This document shows positions 1-8,137 of a DNA stretch of 64,000 nt, one piece after another. The position numbers and the translations under genes are program-made. The DNA lies in contig NZ_PDOD01000003.1 of the NCBI RefSeq assembly GCF_003226325.1, positions 434,001 through 498,000 of the forward strand, read 5' to 3'. Source of the stretch: Salipaludibacillus keqinensis (GTDB lineage Bacteria; Bacillota; Bacilli; Bacillales; Salisediminibacteriaceae). Below the pieces are notes generated by a model. The model saw only the letters and a program-made list of their open reading frames with translations, had not been told where the DNA came from and ran no database searches. Position 1 is the stretch's first letter; every line of letters begins with the position of its first letter.

Positions 1-29
1 AACATATCTTTCTAACTTCAGCATAATTT

Positions 30-959
30 TTATGACTTCGACTTCCGGTTCCAAAATGACACAAGTAACGGCCCTGAAATATTATGCCATACTGAAAATA
101 AGGCACTGGGAAGCGCTGCGAGTGGGCTAAAGTGAGCAGTTGCCAATGCGGCACCGAGTCCGGAATTCTGCATACCTACTTCAATTGAGATCGCTCGACG
201 TTTTGTTTCATCCAGTTGCGCCCATTTTGCTGCTAAGTACCCTAGCGCGAGCCCCATTCCGTTGTGCAAAACAACTGCTGCAAATACTGCGACACCTGAT
301 GTGACGATATTTTCAGTATTAGCTGCGACAACTGCTGTCACGATGAGCATGATCGCTATGACTGAAACGAGCGGGAGGGCAACTTGACTTTTTTCTACAG
401 TGCCCGGTAATAGTTTCCGAACTAAAATCCCTAAAGCGATCGGAATAATAATCATTTCTAAAATAGACATAAACATATCACCGACTCCTACAGGAAGCCA
501 CTGACCTGCGAGGAGCAGCACAATAAGTGGAGTCAAAAGCGGGGCCAGCATTGTAGACACAGAGGTCATAGCTACTGACACCGGCACGTCGCCTCGAGAT
601 AAGTAAACCATGACGTTTGACGCTGTTCCTCCCGGGCATGCACCAACGAGAACAAGACCCGCAGCCAGCTCCGGTGGCAAGTTTAACGCATAGGCTATAA
701 CAAAAGCGACTAAAGGCATGATAAGAAATTGTGCAAGTAGCCCAATCAACACAGGTGCAGGTTTTTGGGCCACCACTTTAAAATCTGACAATTTCATGGT
801 CGTTCCCATACCAAACATGACCACTCCCAATAATATGGTAATGTAGGCACCGATCCATGCGAACGTATTTGGTGTAAGAAACGCGATAACCGATACGATA
901 ATGACAATAAGTGCAAAATACTTACTAAATAACTGACTGACTTTTCCCAACAACTGCAT
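30..959 (-). CDS. BASS-family (bile acid:sodium symporter-like) membrane transporter
   Basis: A 309-residue, almost wholly hydrophobic protein with about nine or ten membrane segments. The segment ACPGGTASNVMVYLSRGD near residue 107 is the signature loop of the sodium/bile-acid symporter (SBF) family, whose members use the sodium gradient to import organic anions. Family members in bacilli (YocS-like) are thought to carry small carboxylates rather than bile acids, so the substrate is unknown. The ATG at 959 has an AAGGAGT ribosome site (complement of 971-977). It is transcribed away from the TPP riboswitch and tenA, so it is not under that switch. Family is firm and substrate is open. Confidence 0.88.
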   Translation of the reverse strand: MQLLGKVSQLFSKYFALIVIIVSVIAFLTPNTFAWIGAYITILLGVVMFGMGTTMKLSDFKVVAQKPAPVLIGLLAQFLIMPLVAFVIAYALNLPPELAAGLVLVGACPGGTASNVMVYLSRGDVPVSVAMTSVSTMLAPLLTPLIVLLLAGQWLPVGVGDMFMSILEMIIIPIALGILVRKLLPGTVEKSQVALPLVSVIAIMLIVTAVVAANTENIVTSGVAVFAAVVLHNGMGLALGYLAAKWAQLDETKRRAISIEVGMQNSGLGAALATAHFSPLAALPSALFSVWHNISGPLLVSFWNRKSKS

Positions 960-1164
960 TTTTAAACATACTCCTTTGCAACTTTTCTGATTATTAAATG
1001 TATTTCGCCATTGTAACTTGTGCTTTAACGCTTTTCAATAGAAAAGCAATAAAAATGTCAGAAAATTTGTCAAATAGAATTTCTACGGAATTAATTAGCA
1101 ATTGGGAGGGTTCGTAAAAGGTTATATCGGGGGGGTAGGAAAGAAGATTCATTTTTGGTTGAAA

Positions 1165-1192
1165 TTTACAAGTGGTTGCTGTAAGGTAGAAT
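1165..1192 (+). promoter_or_regulatory. Probable sigma-A promoter of the tenA riboswitch transcript
   Basis: TTTACA (1165-1170) and TAGAAT (1187-1192) are separated by 16 bases, which would start RNA about ten bases before the TPP aptamer. Assigned by pattern only. Confidence 0.5.
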
Positions 1193-1204
1193 CATAGAAT
1201 ATCC

Positions 1205-1292
1205 ACTAGGGGAGCCGGATGGCTGAGACGAAGCGTGATGCTTGGACCCTTTGAACCTGATCTGGTCAGTACCAGCGTAGGAAAGTGGCGGC
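1205..1292 (+). promoter_or_regulatory. TPP riboswitch (THI element) aptamer
   Basis: The conserved THI-box parts are present in order: GGGGAGCC, CTGAGA at 1223-1228, ACCTGATCTGG at 1255-1265, and ACCAGCGTAGGAAAG just after it. These form the pyrimidine- and pyrophosphate-sensing arms of the thiamine pyrophosphate aptamer. It lies directly upstream of a terminator and the thiaminase II gene tenA, so it should switch that gene off when TPP is plentiful. Confidence 0.96.
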
Positions 1293-1317
1293 TATGTCCT
1301 TTATGATACGTGGACGT

Positions 1318-1353
1318 AAGCTTCTCTTTCTCCTGAGACAGAGAAGCTTTTTT
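1318..1353 (+). terminator. Riboswitch-controlled intrinsic terminator
   Basis: A ten-base-pair stem (AAGCTTCTCT, 1318-1327, with AGAGAAGCTT, 1340-1349) is followed by six T. It sits between the TPP aptamer and tenA and is the natural expression platform: TPP-bound aptamer would let it form and stop transcription. Confidence 0.88.
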
Positions 1354-1401
1354 CTGTTTCAGTGAGTGGATGTTCTTCCTATTCTATTGAAGGAGGAAGA
1401 T

Positions 1402-2103
1402 ATGATGAGATTTTCAGAAAAATTGCGGCAGGAAGCAGATCCGATTTATGAGGCGATTTTTAATCACTCATTTGTCAGAGGAATTGGGGAAGGAAATGTA
1501 CCGAAAGAAGCGCTGATTCATTATGTGAAACAAGACTATGAATACTTAACCACGTTCTGCCGGATTTATGGAATGGCGATTTCAAAGTGCCAGTCGCGGG
1601 AGGATATGACGTTTTTTCAGCAGCAGATTGGTTTTGTTCTGAATGAGGAAGTGCACCCACACAATAATTTCTGTGAAGTAGCAGGAGTGAAATATAACGA
1701 CCTTCAGAAGGCACCTCTTGCCCCATCGGCCCATCATTACACGCGACATATGCTAGAGGTAGCAGCAAACGGAACGCTTGGAGAAACTTTGACTGCACTT
1801 GCTCCGTGTCCATGGTCATACTGGGAAATTGGTCGGCGGTTAATGCAGGAATTCTCTCCGGGGCCAGATCATCCTTTTTATGACTGGATTACTTTTTACG
1901 CAAATGACGAAGTATCGGAAATTACAAGGAATTTCATGGATAAGATCGACGCATGCGCAGAGAATGCGGGAAAACAAGAACGAGAAAACATGATGGAATA
2001 CTTTCTAATCAGCTCCCAGTTGGAGCATCAGTTCTGGACCATGGCATATGAACAGGAAAAATGGTATGTAGACACACAACATTCTTCGTTGGTTATTAAA
2101 TAA
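1402..2103 (+). CDS. tenA: Thiaminase II / aminopyrimidine aminohydrolase TenA
   Basis: A 233-residue TenA-family enzyme, which hydrolyses damaged thiamine products such as aminomethyl-pyrimidine to the HMP moiety for thiamine salvage in the cytosol. The motif ALAPCPWSYWEIG contains the expected catalytic cysteine (Cys136 from the chosen start, close to the usual position 135), and the C-terminal EYFLISSQLEHQFW segment holds the conserved glutamate region. ATG 1402 was chosen over an in-frame ATG at 1366 because AGGAGG at 1391-1396 is correctly spaced; ATG 1405 is equally possible. The gene stands alone behind the TPP riboswitch; no other thi gene is seen in the window. An inverted repeat at 2118-2149 follows the stop. 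Confidence 0.95.
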   Translation: MMRFSEKLRQEADPIYEAIFNHSFVRGIGEGNVPKEALIHYVKQDYEYLTTFCRIYGMAISKCQSREDMTFFQQQIGFVLNEEVHPHNNFCEVAGVKYNDLQKAPLAPSAHHYTRHMLEVAANGTLGETLTALAPCPWSYWEIGRRLMQEFSPGPDHPFYDWITFYANDEVSEITRNFMDKIDACAENAGKQERENMMEYFLISSQLEHQFWTMAYEQEKWYVDTQHSSLVIK

Positions 2104-2117
2104 AATAATATATAGTG

Positions 2118-2149
2118 GAGCTGTCTCATAAAGCTAATTGAGACAGCTC
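2118..2149 (+). terminator. Hairpin after tenA
   Basis: GAGCTGTCTCA (2118-2128) pairs perfectly with TGAGACAGCTC (2139-2149). There is no T tract on the plus side, so it may be a weak terminator or an mRNA 3' stabiliser. Confidence 0.5.
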
Positions 2150-2303
2150 TAAATGTGAGTAAGAAAACTACTATGGACTTTGTTGCTGCGCTTTGTCCCT
2201 TCCTCAATTTTAATCAGGATAACTTGTAAAGTCTTCATTGAATACATAAACGCTCACTTGCAGGAGCAGATGGGCGATAAAAATATATTTATTACATTCT
2301 ATC

Positions 2304-2588
2304 TTACTTTTGATTAGCCTCCATTTCATTTTGCAGTTTGATAACTATTTTTTCCCCACTGTATCGTTTGTATAAAGCATAGAGCAAGTTGCCCAAACCA
2401 AATGTCCACCAAATTGACAAGAGGAAGATGAGGATGTGCCCACCTGCTGAGCCAAATCCTGCATTTTCCCTCAATTTAATCGATGTTTCGCCTCGAGCAA
2501 GAACTTCGTAACCCATTGTGACATAATCATCTGTGACACTTTCCATTTCTCGTTCAGAAAATACTCTTCTAATTCTGTCTACAGCCAT
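2304..2588 (-). CDS. Small membrane protein of unknown function
   Basis: A 94-residue protein that I do not recognise. The first 60 residues are polar (MAVDRIRRVFSEREMESVTD and following), then comes a hydrophobic stretch (GHILIFLLSIWWTFGLGNLLYALYKRY) long enough for one membrane pass or a hairpin, then a charged tail EKIVIKLQNEMEANQK. ATG 2588 was chosen because GGAGGGG (complement of 2594-2600) lies five bases upstream; an ATG at 2612 lacks such a site. It is monocistronic and convergent with tenA. The good ribosome site and the protein-like composition make it likely to be real. Confidence 0.6.
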   Translation of the reverse strand: MAVDRIRRVFSEREMESVTDDYVTMGYEVLARGETSIKLRENAGFGSAGGHILIFLLSIWWTFGLGNLLYALYKRYSGEKIVIKLQNEMEANQK

Positions 2589-2612
2589 AGCGTCCCCTCC
2601 ATAAATAATCAT

Positions 2613-3056
2613 GTACTAAGAATATGCTGGAAGGTCTTAATTTAGGTGTGTATCTATCCGTTTTTATACACTTACTCTCTCCAAGCTCTTTTCATTTTCA
2701 CCTCTCGAAGAATAAGTACACTTGAAAGGTAAATAAGGGGGAGGTGTTTTGAAAAGTCAATTAGTGAATTTCCTTGGAGGAAAATAAGAGGCGGGTTTCT
2801 TAAATTCTCTGTATGTATTCTCTGAAGTAATTTCTGTAGTAATCTCTGGTATTGCTCCTTCATTCCAAACGGATCCAAGGGGACATTTTGAATAGTGGGA
2901 ACAAACAGGTGATAGACCAGAGGGACGGACTCGGTGTTCGAAAAGAACCGGAGAATGTTTGCAAAGTTGATTAAGAGTAGTTGTGAATTGAGCATAAAAA
3001 GGCTAATGAAAATGATATTGGAATAATTAAGAAAATTTATCCTTTATAATTTAAAA
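2613..3056. other. Intergenic region holding copy 1 of a dispersed repeat
   Basis: About 440 bases without a well-supported gene. Bases 2688-2945 match 5415-5660 imperfectly. On the minus strand the repeat can be read as a 107-codon frame (2672-2995), but it has no clear ribosome site and the sister copy is broken by a stop, so I do not call it a gene. A GGGACGG-type short repeat sits at 2915-2935. Confidence 0.6.
2688..2945. repeat. Dispersed repeat, copy 1 (partner at 5415-5660)
   Basis: By eye roughly three quarters of the positions agree with 5415-5660; shared blocks include AATAAGTACAC, GTATGTATTCTCT and AGTAATTTCTGTAGTAATCT. The minus-strand reading frame (peptide YQRLLQKLLQRIHTENLR and on) is open here but interrupted in the second copy. 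Confidence 0.75.
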
Positions 3057-3085
3057 TTGACAGCGTTTCCATAAAATGCTACTGT
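3057..3085 (+). promoter_or_regulatory. Sigma-A promoter with extended -10, upstream of the hydrolase gene
   Basis: A perfect TTGACA (3057-3062), 17 bases, then TGCTACTGT (TG at 3077-3078, -10 at 3080-3085). It would start a leader RNA near 3092, about 145 bases before the GTG start of the hydrolase. Confidence 0.6.
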
Positions 3086-3125
3086 TAATTTTAAGTTAAT
3101 ATTTGATGGGTGCTGAGATTCGGAG

Positions 3126-3201
3126 ACGCGCACTGGTTGTTTGAGAGGTATATCCGCTATTGAGTGGAATATCTATCAAATATACTAGTGTGCGTTTTTT
3201 T
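3126..3201 (+). terminator. Long leader hairpin with T tract (attenuator-like)
   Basis: ACGCGCACTGGT (3126-3137) pairs with ACTAGTGTGCGT (3184-3195) using two G-U pairs. An inner stem pairs GAGGTATATCC with GGAATATCTATC, and seven T follow at 3195-3201. It lies between a good promoter (3057-3085) and the GTG at 3236, with no gene in between, so it is placed like a transcription attenuator. No known riboswitch consensus was recognised upstream of it. Confidence 0.65.
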
Positions 3202-3235
3202 ATAGATAAAAAAAAGTGAATAAGGGGGAAGAGCT

Positions 3236-5254
3236 GTGATAAAACAAAATAAAACAGTCATTTTACTAGTTGTTTCATTGTTTCTGATATTTGTAGGGAG
3301 CTTTATTGCTTATCAATCGAACAGTTCAGGTGGGGATGTAGATGTCTCAAGAGTAGATTTTGAGACGGAAAGGGGTACATTATCGGGATTACTGTATAAA
3401 CCGGATGGTTCAGATGATAATCCAAGACCAACCATTGTAACCACACATGGATATTTAAACTCGGGTGAAATGCAGGCGCCGCAAGCCATTGAAATGTCTA
3501 AAAGAGGGTATGTAGTTTTAGCTTTAGATCAATACGATCATGGTCATTCCATTGGAACGATGGAGAAACCAATACCATTCTTTTCTTTTTGGCCCAACTC
3601 AATTTATGATGCTGTTAATTTCATGTATGAACAGGATTATGTTTTAAAAGATGAAGAGGGTAATGGTTTGATAGCTGTATCCGGTCATTCAATGGGAGGA
3701 TTCTCCTCTACACATGCAGTCATCATGGATGAAATGTTTTATGAAGAAAGTGGATTTAGAAAGATTGATAGTTATCTAACGATGGGGTCTGATTACCAAT
3801 GGATCTATGCATTGGAATATGAATTAGATGATATCGCAAATTCATATGGACCTAGAACAGCAGGAAAGATAGCGGGAATTTATGATGAATTTTTCTTCAA
3901 TCCTGAAGCAGCTGCAGCAGGTCAGTCGGTAGTTAAAAAAGATTATATATCAACTGAAGAGGCCCAAGTTTTTCTCGGGAATCCTGAAAGCCCAACGGCT
4001 GGAGAATTTTATGAAGTTGATGGTGGGAGTAGAACCATTTATCAACCAGAAGAAATTCACCCTTGGAATCACTTTTCAATGGCAACGACTGAACATGTAA
4101 TAGACTTTTACGATGAAGCATTTTCGGAATACGGTGACTTAGTTACCATAGGAGAATCTGGACAATCATGGATGTATAAAGAATGGTTTTCCTTTGTTGC
4201 GTTAATCGGTTTCTTTATGTTGTTTGTCCCTGTAATAAAACTCCTAACGAGGGTGCCATTTTTGTCCAATGTCATAGTGGAGCAACCAAAAGCATTACCC
4301 ACTCCAAAAACAGATGGTGAAAAAGTTGCAAATCTTATTTTAGTTCTCTTTGGGGCCTTTTTCCCTGCATTGCTATTCACATCTTTTTATAGCGCAGATG
4401 AAACCGGGATGAGAATAATCACACAAGTAAATATCATCCTTATGGCAGTGACTCTCATTTCACTAATTTATTCAGTGTTAAGAAGTATGAATAAAAATTT
4501 AAGGAATGCATCGTTGTTCTTGTTTATATTAAGTTTCATTCAATTCTTCGTTCTCCAAAATCAGAGTCCATTAATAGATGTTAATGAATTATTAGGGGCA
4601 CCAACAGGCAATCCGATAGTATATTGGGCAATAAATGTTGCGCTAATTACATTAATGGTCATGGTCGTAAATCATTTTGTATCTAAATTGCCAAAGGGCG
4701 GTTCAATCAATAACTACGGTATAAAAGTTAATGTTAAATCGATATTAGCAGCATTTGTAATCGCTGTCATGGCAATATCTATTGGATATGCGGTGTTGTA
4801 TTTAATCGATATAATATTCAAAACTGATTTCCGTCTTTGGACTTTTGCTGTTAAAACTTTTGAAATTCATCACCTAATAGCATTATTGAAATACTCGCCA
4901 CTTTTCTTTGTTTATTATTTCGTGGTAGGTCTATCGGTGAATATGAATACAGCTTCCGAGAGATTTGATGGGATCAAGGGTTACTTGATGGCGATATTTA
5001 TGTTTATTGGTGGTTTGTTTTTCTATCTTGCATATCACTATGGTTTGTTGTTTGTGACAGGGGTGGCAGGTTACCCAGGAGAATCTTTATCATCGATCGT
5101 GATGATTGGATTGGTACCAGTATTATTCATTGCAGCGATATTCAACAGATATTTCTTTAAGCTAACGGGAAATGTATTTTTAGCAGCGTTCTTAAATTCC
5201 ATTTTAATGACGATGATCATGTTAGCTAACACAGCACTATACTCAATTTTATAA
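3236..5254 (+). CDS. Membrane-anchored alpha/beta hydrolase with polytopic C-terminal domain
   Basis: A 672-residue protein. Residues 7-25 form a signal anchor. Residues 40-300 are an alpha/beta-hydrolase fold: oxyanion segment VTTHGY, a DQYDHGHS turn, nucleophile elbow GHSMGG (Ser152), and a late HPWNH that may supply the histidine. From about residue 315 there are roughly nine membrane helices. The hydrolase part therefore probably faces outside, tethered to a polytopic domain of unknown role. The start is GTG at 3236 with AGGGGGAA five bases upstream. It is monocistronic, preceded by an attenuator-like leader and followed by a terminator. Substrate unknown; esterase or lipase-like activity is the family expectation only. 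Confidence 0.75.
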   Translation: MIKQNKTVILLVVSLFLIFVGSFIAYQSNSSGGDVDVSRVDFETERGTLSGLLYKPDGSDDNPRPTIVTTHGYLNSGEMQAPQAIEMSKRGYVVLALDQYDHGHSIGTMEKPIPFFSFWPNSIYDAVNFMYEQDYVLKDEEGNGLIAVSGHSMGGFSSTHAVIMDEMFYEESGFRKIDSYLTMGSDYQWIYALEYELDDIANSYGPRTAGKIAGIYDEFFFNPEAAAAGQSVVKKDYISTEEAQVFLGNPESPTAGEFYEVDGGSRTIYQPEEIHPWNHFSMATTEHVIDFYDEAFSEYGDLVTIGESGQSWMYKEWFSFVALIGFFMLFVPVIKLLTRVPFLSNVIVEQPKALPTPKTDGEKVANLILVLFGAFFPALLFTSFYSADETGMRIITQVNIILMAVTLISLIYSVLRSMNKNLRNASLFLFILSFIQFFVLQNQSPLIDVNELLGAPTGNPIVYWAINVALITLMVMVVNHFVSKLPKGGSINNYGIKVNVKSILAAFVIAVMAISIGYAVLYLIDIIFKTDFRLWTFAVKTFEIHHLIALLKYSPLFFVYYFVVGLSVNMNTASERFDGIKGYLMAIFMFIGGLFFYLAYHYGLLFVTGVAGYPGESLSSIVMIGLVPVLFIAAIFNRYFFKLTGNVFLAAFLNSILMTMIMLANTALYSIL

Positions 5255-5286
5255 TGTGAGATCCATTTAAAAAGGTGAGTTACTAG

Positions 5287-5313
5287 GCTCCAGCTAAGGC
5301 TGGGGTCTTTTAA
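5287..5313 (+). terminator. Intrinsic terminator of the hydrolase gene
   Basis: GCTCCAGC-TAAG-GCTGGGGT stem followed by CTTTTAATTTT, 33 bases after the stop codon. Confidence 0.8.
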
Positions 5314-5321
5314 TTTTGATG

Positions 5322-5347
5322 TGACCGGAGGGACGGTTCTTACGGTC
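5322..5347. repeat. Short REP-like element (GGGACGGTTC family)
   Basis: TGACCG ... GGGACGGTTC ... CGGTC: short inverted ends around a fixed core. Close relatives occur at 11641-11667, 16859-16884, and, degraded, at 2915-2935 and 15196-15215. Confidence 0.6.
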
Positions 5348-5414
5348 GAAAAACAATTGATTTCGACGCTGTGCTTGAGTGTAATAATTATTCCATTCTT
5401 ATTCACACTTTCTA

Positions 5415-5660
5415 TTCATTTTCTTTTCTCGATGAATAAGTACACCTGATAGGAAAAAAAGGGGGAGAGATTTTCGAAAAATCATTTGGAGAATTTTCTT
5501 GAAGGAAAAGAAGAGGCGGAGTTCTTAAATTATCTGTATGTATTCTCTAAAGTAATTTCTGTAGTAATCTCTGGTAATGCACCTTCATTCCAATCGCTTC
5601 GAAAGGAGCATTTTGCATAATCAGCACAAACTATTGAAGAACCAGAGCGAGGGATACGAG
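5415..5660. repeat. Dispersed repeat, copy 2, with a nonsense change
   Basis: Partner of 2688-2945. In the minus-strand frame that is open in copy 1, the CAG codon has become TAG here (plus-strand CTA at 5547-5549), so this copy cannot make the same peptide. Confidence 0.72.
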
Positions 5661-6221
5661 ATACGAAAAGGACAGGTGACTGTGTGAAAAGGAGCTTTTA
5701 GTAAGTATTAAGTGAACAATGAAGGTTGGGGGAGATTGAATGAAAGTTCCTGACCCTTGGTGCGGTGGAGTATTAAAGTGATTACATAATATATAAAGCA
5801 AGATACATAGAAAATAGTGATCAAATGGAGAAGCATCTTAATGTCATAAAGCAGAGTTTACAGCTGTGAGAGACTGTATTAGAAGGATTAACACATGTTC
5901 AGAAGCATCTAAATGAAATCAATTTCTAAACTTTCCCGAATCTTGCCGCTGTGCGCTTCTACTAACTACTTATCAATCGAGACCGCAGAAACAGGACCTA
6001 CTGAATTCTCGATCGATGCAAATCCACCAACGACATCATCGATCAAATGTATCACTTCAAGAGAGTAGTAACATCCCTTGAAGATCATTCCTATGACACA
6101 GTCCAAGAGACCCTCCTTTTCACGGTCATTCCAATACGCGTCAAAAACTAAGTTATAAAACCTCTACTAAAAGGTATAGATATCTTTACAGATGTGAAAT
6201 GGGATATGTGGAGGTAATTAT

Positions 6222-6287
6222 ATGCGTGCTGGTGAATTAGGATTGGTCATTTTAGCAGCACCTGATGAGGTATTTCCAGCGGACTAG
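6222..6287 (+). CDS. Possible 21-residue peptide or truncated gene
   Basis: ATG 6222 is preceded by GGAGGT (6209-6214) at good spacing, then 21 codons (MRAGELGLVILAAPDEVFPA plus D) run to TAG, which directly abuts a terminator. The start region has a hydrophobic character like the N-terminus of small membrane proteins, but the frame stops early. It could be a genuine peptide or the surviving front end of a broken gene. Function unknown. Confidence 0.25.
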   Translation: MRAGELGLVILAAPDEVFPAD

Positions 6288-6338
6288 GCGGCTTCTTCTA
6301 AATATAAAGGTTTGAATCCCTTGGCCAGCCGCTTTTTT
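6287..6338 (+). terminator. Intrinsic terminator in the gene-poor region
   Basis: GGCGGCT (6287-6293) pairs with AGCCGC (6327-6332), with an inner AAGG/CCTT stem, then six T. It ends a transcript that would carry the 21-codon frame just before it. Confidence 0.7.
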
Positions 6339-6705
6339 AGGAGAACAGTGGGTATATTATACATACTTATTTGGTACTTGTTCCAGCCATTCCGTTTGGA
6401 TATTTAGCTGTTGTTCTGTTGCGAGTATTGAAGTAGCAGGGAATGTTATTTTTTACTTTGTCTACCCTCTAGCAAGCAAACGTTACATAATGTATACTTG
6501 AAAAGGTAAAATGTTACATTTTTTGTGGTGTGAGATATTTGGAAACGGTTCTTCTAGTTTATTAAGGTCGTGATGACTAGGCTTTAAACCTTCCATCTTA
6601 TCTCCAGATAGGAGCTATATTGTAGTAATGAAGACCTATCTGCTGATTTCAGGTTTTTTTTGATCAGCTATAATAAACTGTATAAGCATGATTCAGGAGG
6701 AAAAG

Positions 6706-7719
6706 ATGGACACTTATGATATTGCAAAACTCGCAGGTGTTTCGAGGAAAACGGTTCAGCGGGTATTAAATGATTCTCCCCAGGTAAAAAAAGAAACACG
6801 TGAACGCATCCATAGTATTATGACTGAGTATAACTATCACCCTAATGTCTCTGCAAGGCGCTTAACAAAAAGAAAAACGCAGACACTTGGTTTATTTATT
6901 ATTCAAGATCCTGAAAAAGAAAATATTTATGCAGATGATCTCTTTTACAGTACGGTGATCAGTCAGATGATCAGCTCATCTAGGGATCGGGGCTATAATA
7001 TGCTTGTAACAACTTCAACCGTTGATGACAATTCATCTATTTTAAAGCTGTACAGGGAGAAAAGCATTGATGCAGGGATGATTATCAGCTGGTCAAATGT
7101 ACAAAAAATTGTGGATGAAATTAGAGAAGCTGACTTTTTAGTTGGTGTTTTTGATCAGAATAACCTTTCTCCAAACCAGCAGGACCTCCCTGTCCCAATG
7201 CTGTTAAATAAAGAGTCTGCCCTTGACGCGACAGAGTATTTGATACAGTTGGGCCATCAGCGAATCGGTATCATTACTGGCGAAGACACAAACCGAGCTG
7301 CAGTTGAACGACTCCACGGTTACAGAGAGGCTCTTCAACAGGCAAAACTTGAGGAAGGACCTGTTTATAAAGGAAGCTTTGTCGAGAAGTCAGGCTATGA
7401 AGCTATTTTAAATTGGATTGGAAACGGAACCCTCCCGACAGCGGTTGTTTGTTCAAATGATCTGATTGCCATCGGTGCTCTAAAGGCATTAGCTGAACAT
7501 GGTATTTCCGTTCCGAAGCAAGTTTCGTTAATCGGTTTCGATAATATTAGGCTGACTGAATACACGAACCCCTCCCTAACTACGATGCATCTTCCAAGAG
7601 TGGAAATGGCTGATTATTTAGTGGAGCAATTAGTTAGTCAGGTTGATCACGGAGTACCGGCAAAGGAACAATTTTTTAAAGCATCGCTTATTGAACGTCA
7701 TTCCTGTGCAGCGCCTTGA
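6706..7719 (+). CDS. LacI-family transcriptional regulator
   Basis: A 337-residue repressor. The first 50 residues are the LacI-type DNA-binding head (YDIAKLAGVSRKTVQRVLND, then the hinge RRLTKRKTQTLGLF). The remainder is a periplasmic-binding-protein-like sugar-sensing core with the conserved LGHQRIGIITG and CSNDLIAIGALKAL segments. ATG 6706 follows AGGAGG (6695-6700) by five bases; the upstream in-frame ATG at 6688 overlaps that site and is rejected. It is monocistronic with its own terminator. The next gene downstream is a secreted GH16 glucanase, and a cre/LacI-type site (7896-7909) lies between them, so control of beta-glucan use is a reasonable inference; the effector is unknown. Confidence 0.9.
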   Translation: MDTYDIAKLAGVSRKTVQRVLNDSPQVKKETRERIHSIMTEYNYHPNVSARRLTKRKTQTLGLFIIQDPEKENIYADDLFYSTVISQMISSSRDRGYNMLVTTSTVDDNSSILKLYREKSIDAGMIISWSNVQKIVDEIREADFLVGVFDQNNLSPNQQDLPVPMLLNKESALDATEYLIQLGHQRIGIITGEDTNRAAVERLHGYREALQQAKLEEGPVYKGSFVEKSGYEAILNWIGNGTLPTAVVCSNDLIAIGALKALAEHGISVPKQVSLIGFDNIRLTEYTNPSLTTMHLPRVEMADYLVEQLVSQVDHGVPAKEQFFKASLIERHSCAAP

Positions 7720-7761
7720 TGGAGGTAAAAATCGCCACCTGAACTTCATTGAATATCATAG

Positions 7762-7813
7762 AAAGCATTCATTATTGTAGAAACATGTTGTTTTTTGTAA
7801 TGAATGCTTTTAT
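7762..7813 (+). terminator. Intrinsic terminator after the LacI-family gene
   Basis: A 13-base-pair perfect stem, AAAGCATTCATTA (7762-7774) with TAATGAATGCTTT (7798-7810). Confidence 0.75.
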
Positions 7814-8137
7814 AGTTGTATATATAAATGTCCCACGTAGGACAAAATCATTAGGAGAGACATTTGAAATTTTAGTAATACGTTCTACCCTTTAATGAAA
7901 GCGCAAACACGAAATGGTAAGAAAAGATATGTGTTAGTAGTCATTTGATTACATATCTGGGGGGGAAATGAGGTGGAATCTCCACCTTCGAAACAGGATT
8001 AGTACTTGGATTGGAAAGTGATTTTTTCAAAAGGAGGGGGAGAAAGGTCTTTTAATGGGAAGTTTTTTCAGAATTCTAAGATTAAATCTTCCTGAAGGTT
8101 TAACCTTAGAAAAATACAGTCAGGAGATGAGTTCATA
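7814..8137 (+). promoter_or_regulatory. Long leader region before the glucanase, with several small hairpins
   Basis: The 320 bases before the glucanase hold TGTCC-CACGTA-GGACA (7829-7844), a cre-like site (7896-7909) and a strong AGGTGG-AATCT-CCACCT hairpin near 7970-7987. No known riboswitch consensus was recognised. No gene seen. Confidence 0.4.
7896..7909. promoter_or_regulatory. cre / LacI-type operator candidate
   Basis: TGAAAGCGCAAACA matches the CcpA consensus TGWAARCGYTTNCA except at the two central T. It lies between the LacI-family gene and the glucanase, so either CcpA or the local regulator could bind. Confidence 0.4.

Larger units (their letters stand above)
5348..6705. other. 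Gene-poor region with decayed sequences
   Basis: About 1.35 kb with no convincing intact gene. It contains repeat copy 2 (5415-5660); stop-riddled stretches that still read like protein, for example a plus-strand MEKHLNVIKQSLQL followed by a stop near 5826-5870, NDIIDQMYHFKRVVTSLEDH near 6029-6090, and a hydrophobic stretch around 6342-6490; a possible 21-codon peptide (6222-6287) and a hairpin terminator (6287-6338). I read this as a graveyard of old genes. No transposase was recognised. Confidence 0.55.

Noticed and set aside
2672-2995. 107-codon minus-strand frame
   Set aside because: It lies on a dispersed repeat, has no ribosome site, and the sister copy contains a stop.
7814-8137. Riboswitch before the glucanase gene
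   Set aside because: Several hairpins exist, but I could not match any conserved aptamer core, so only a structured leader is noted.
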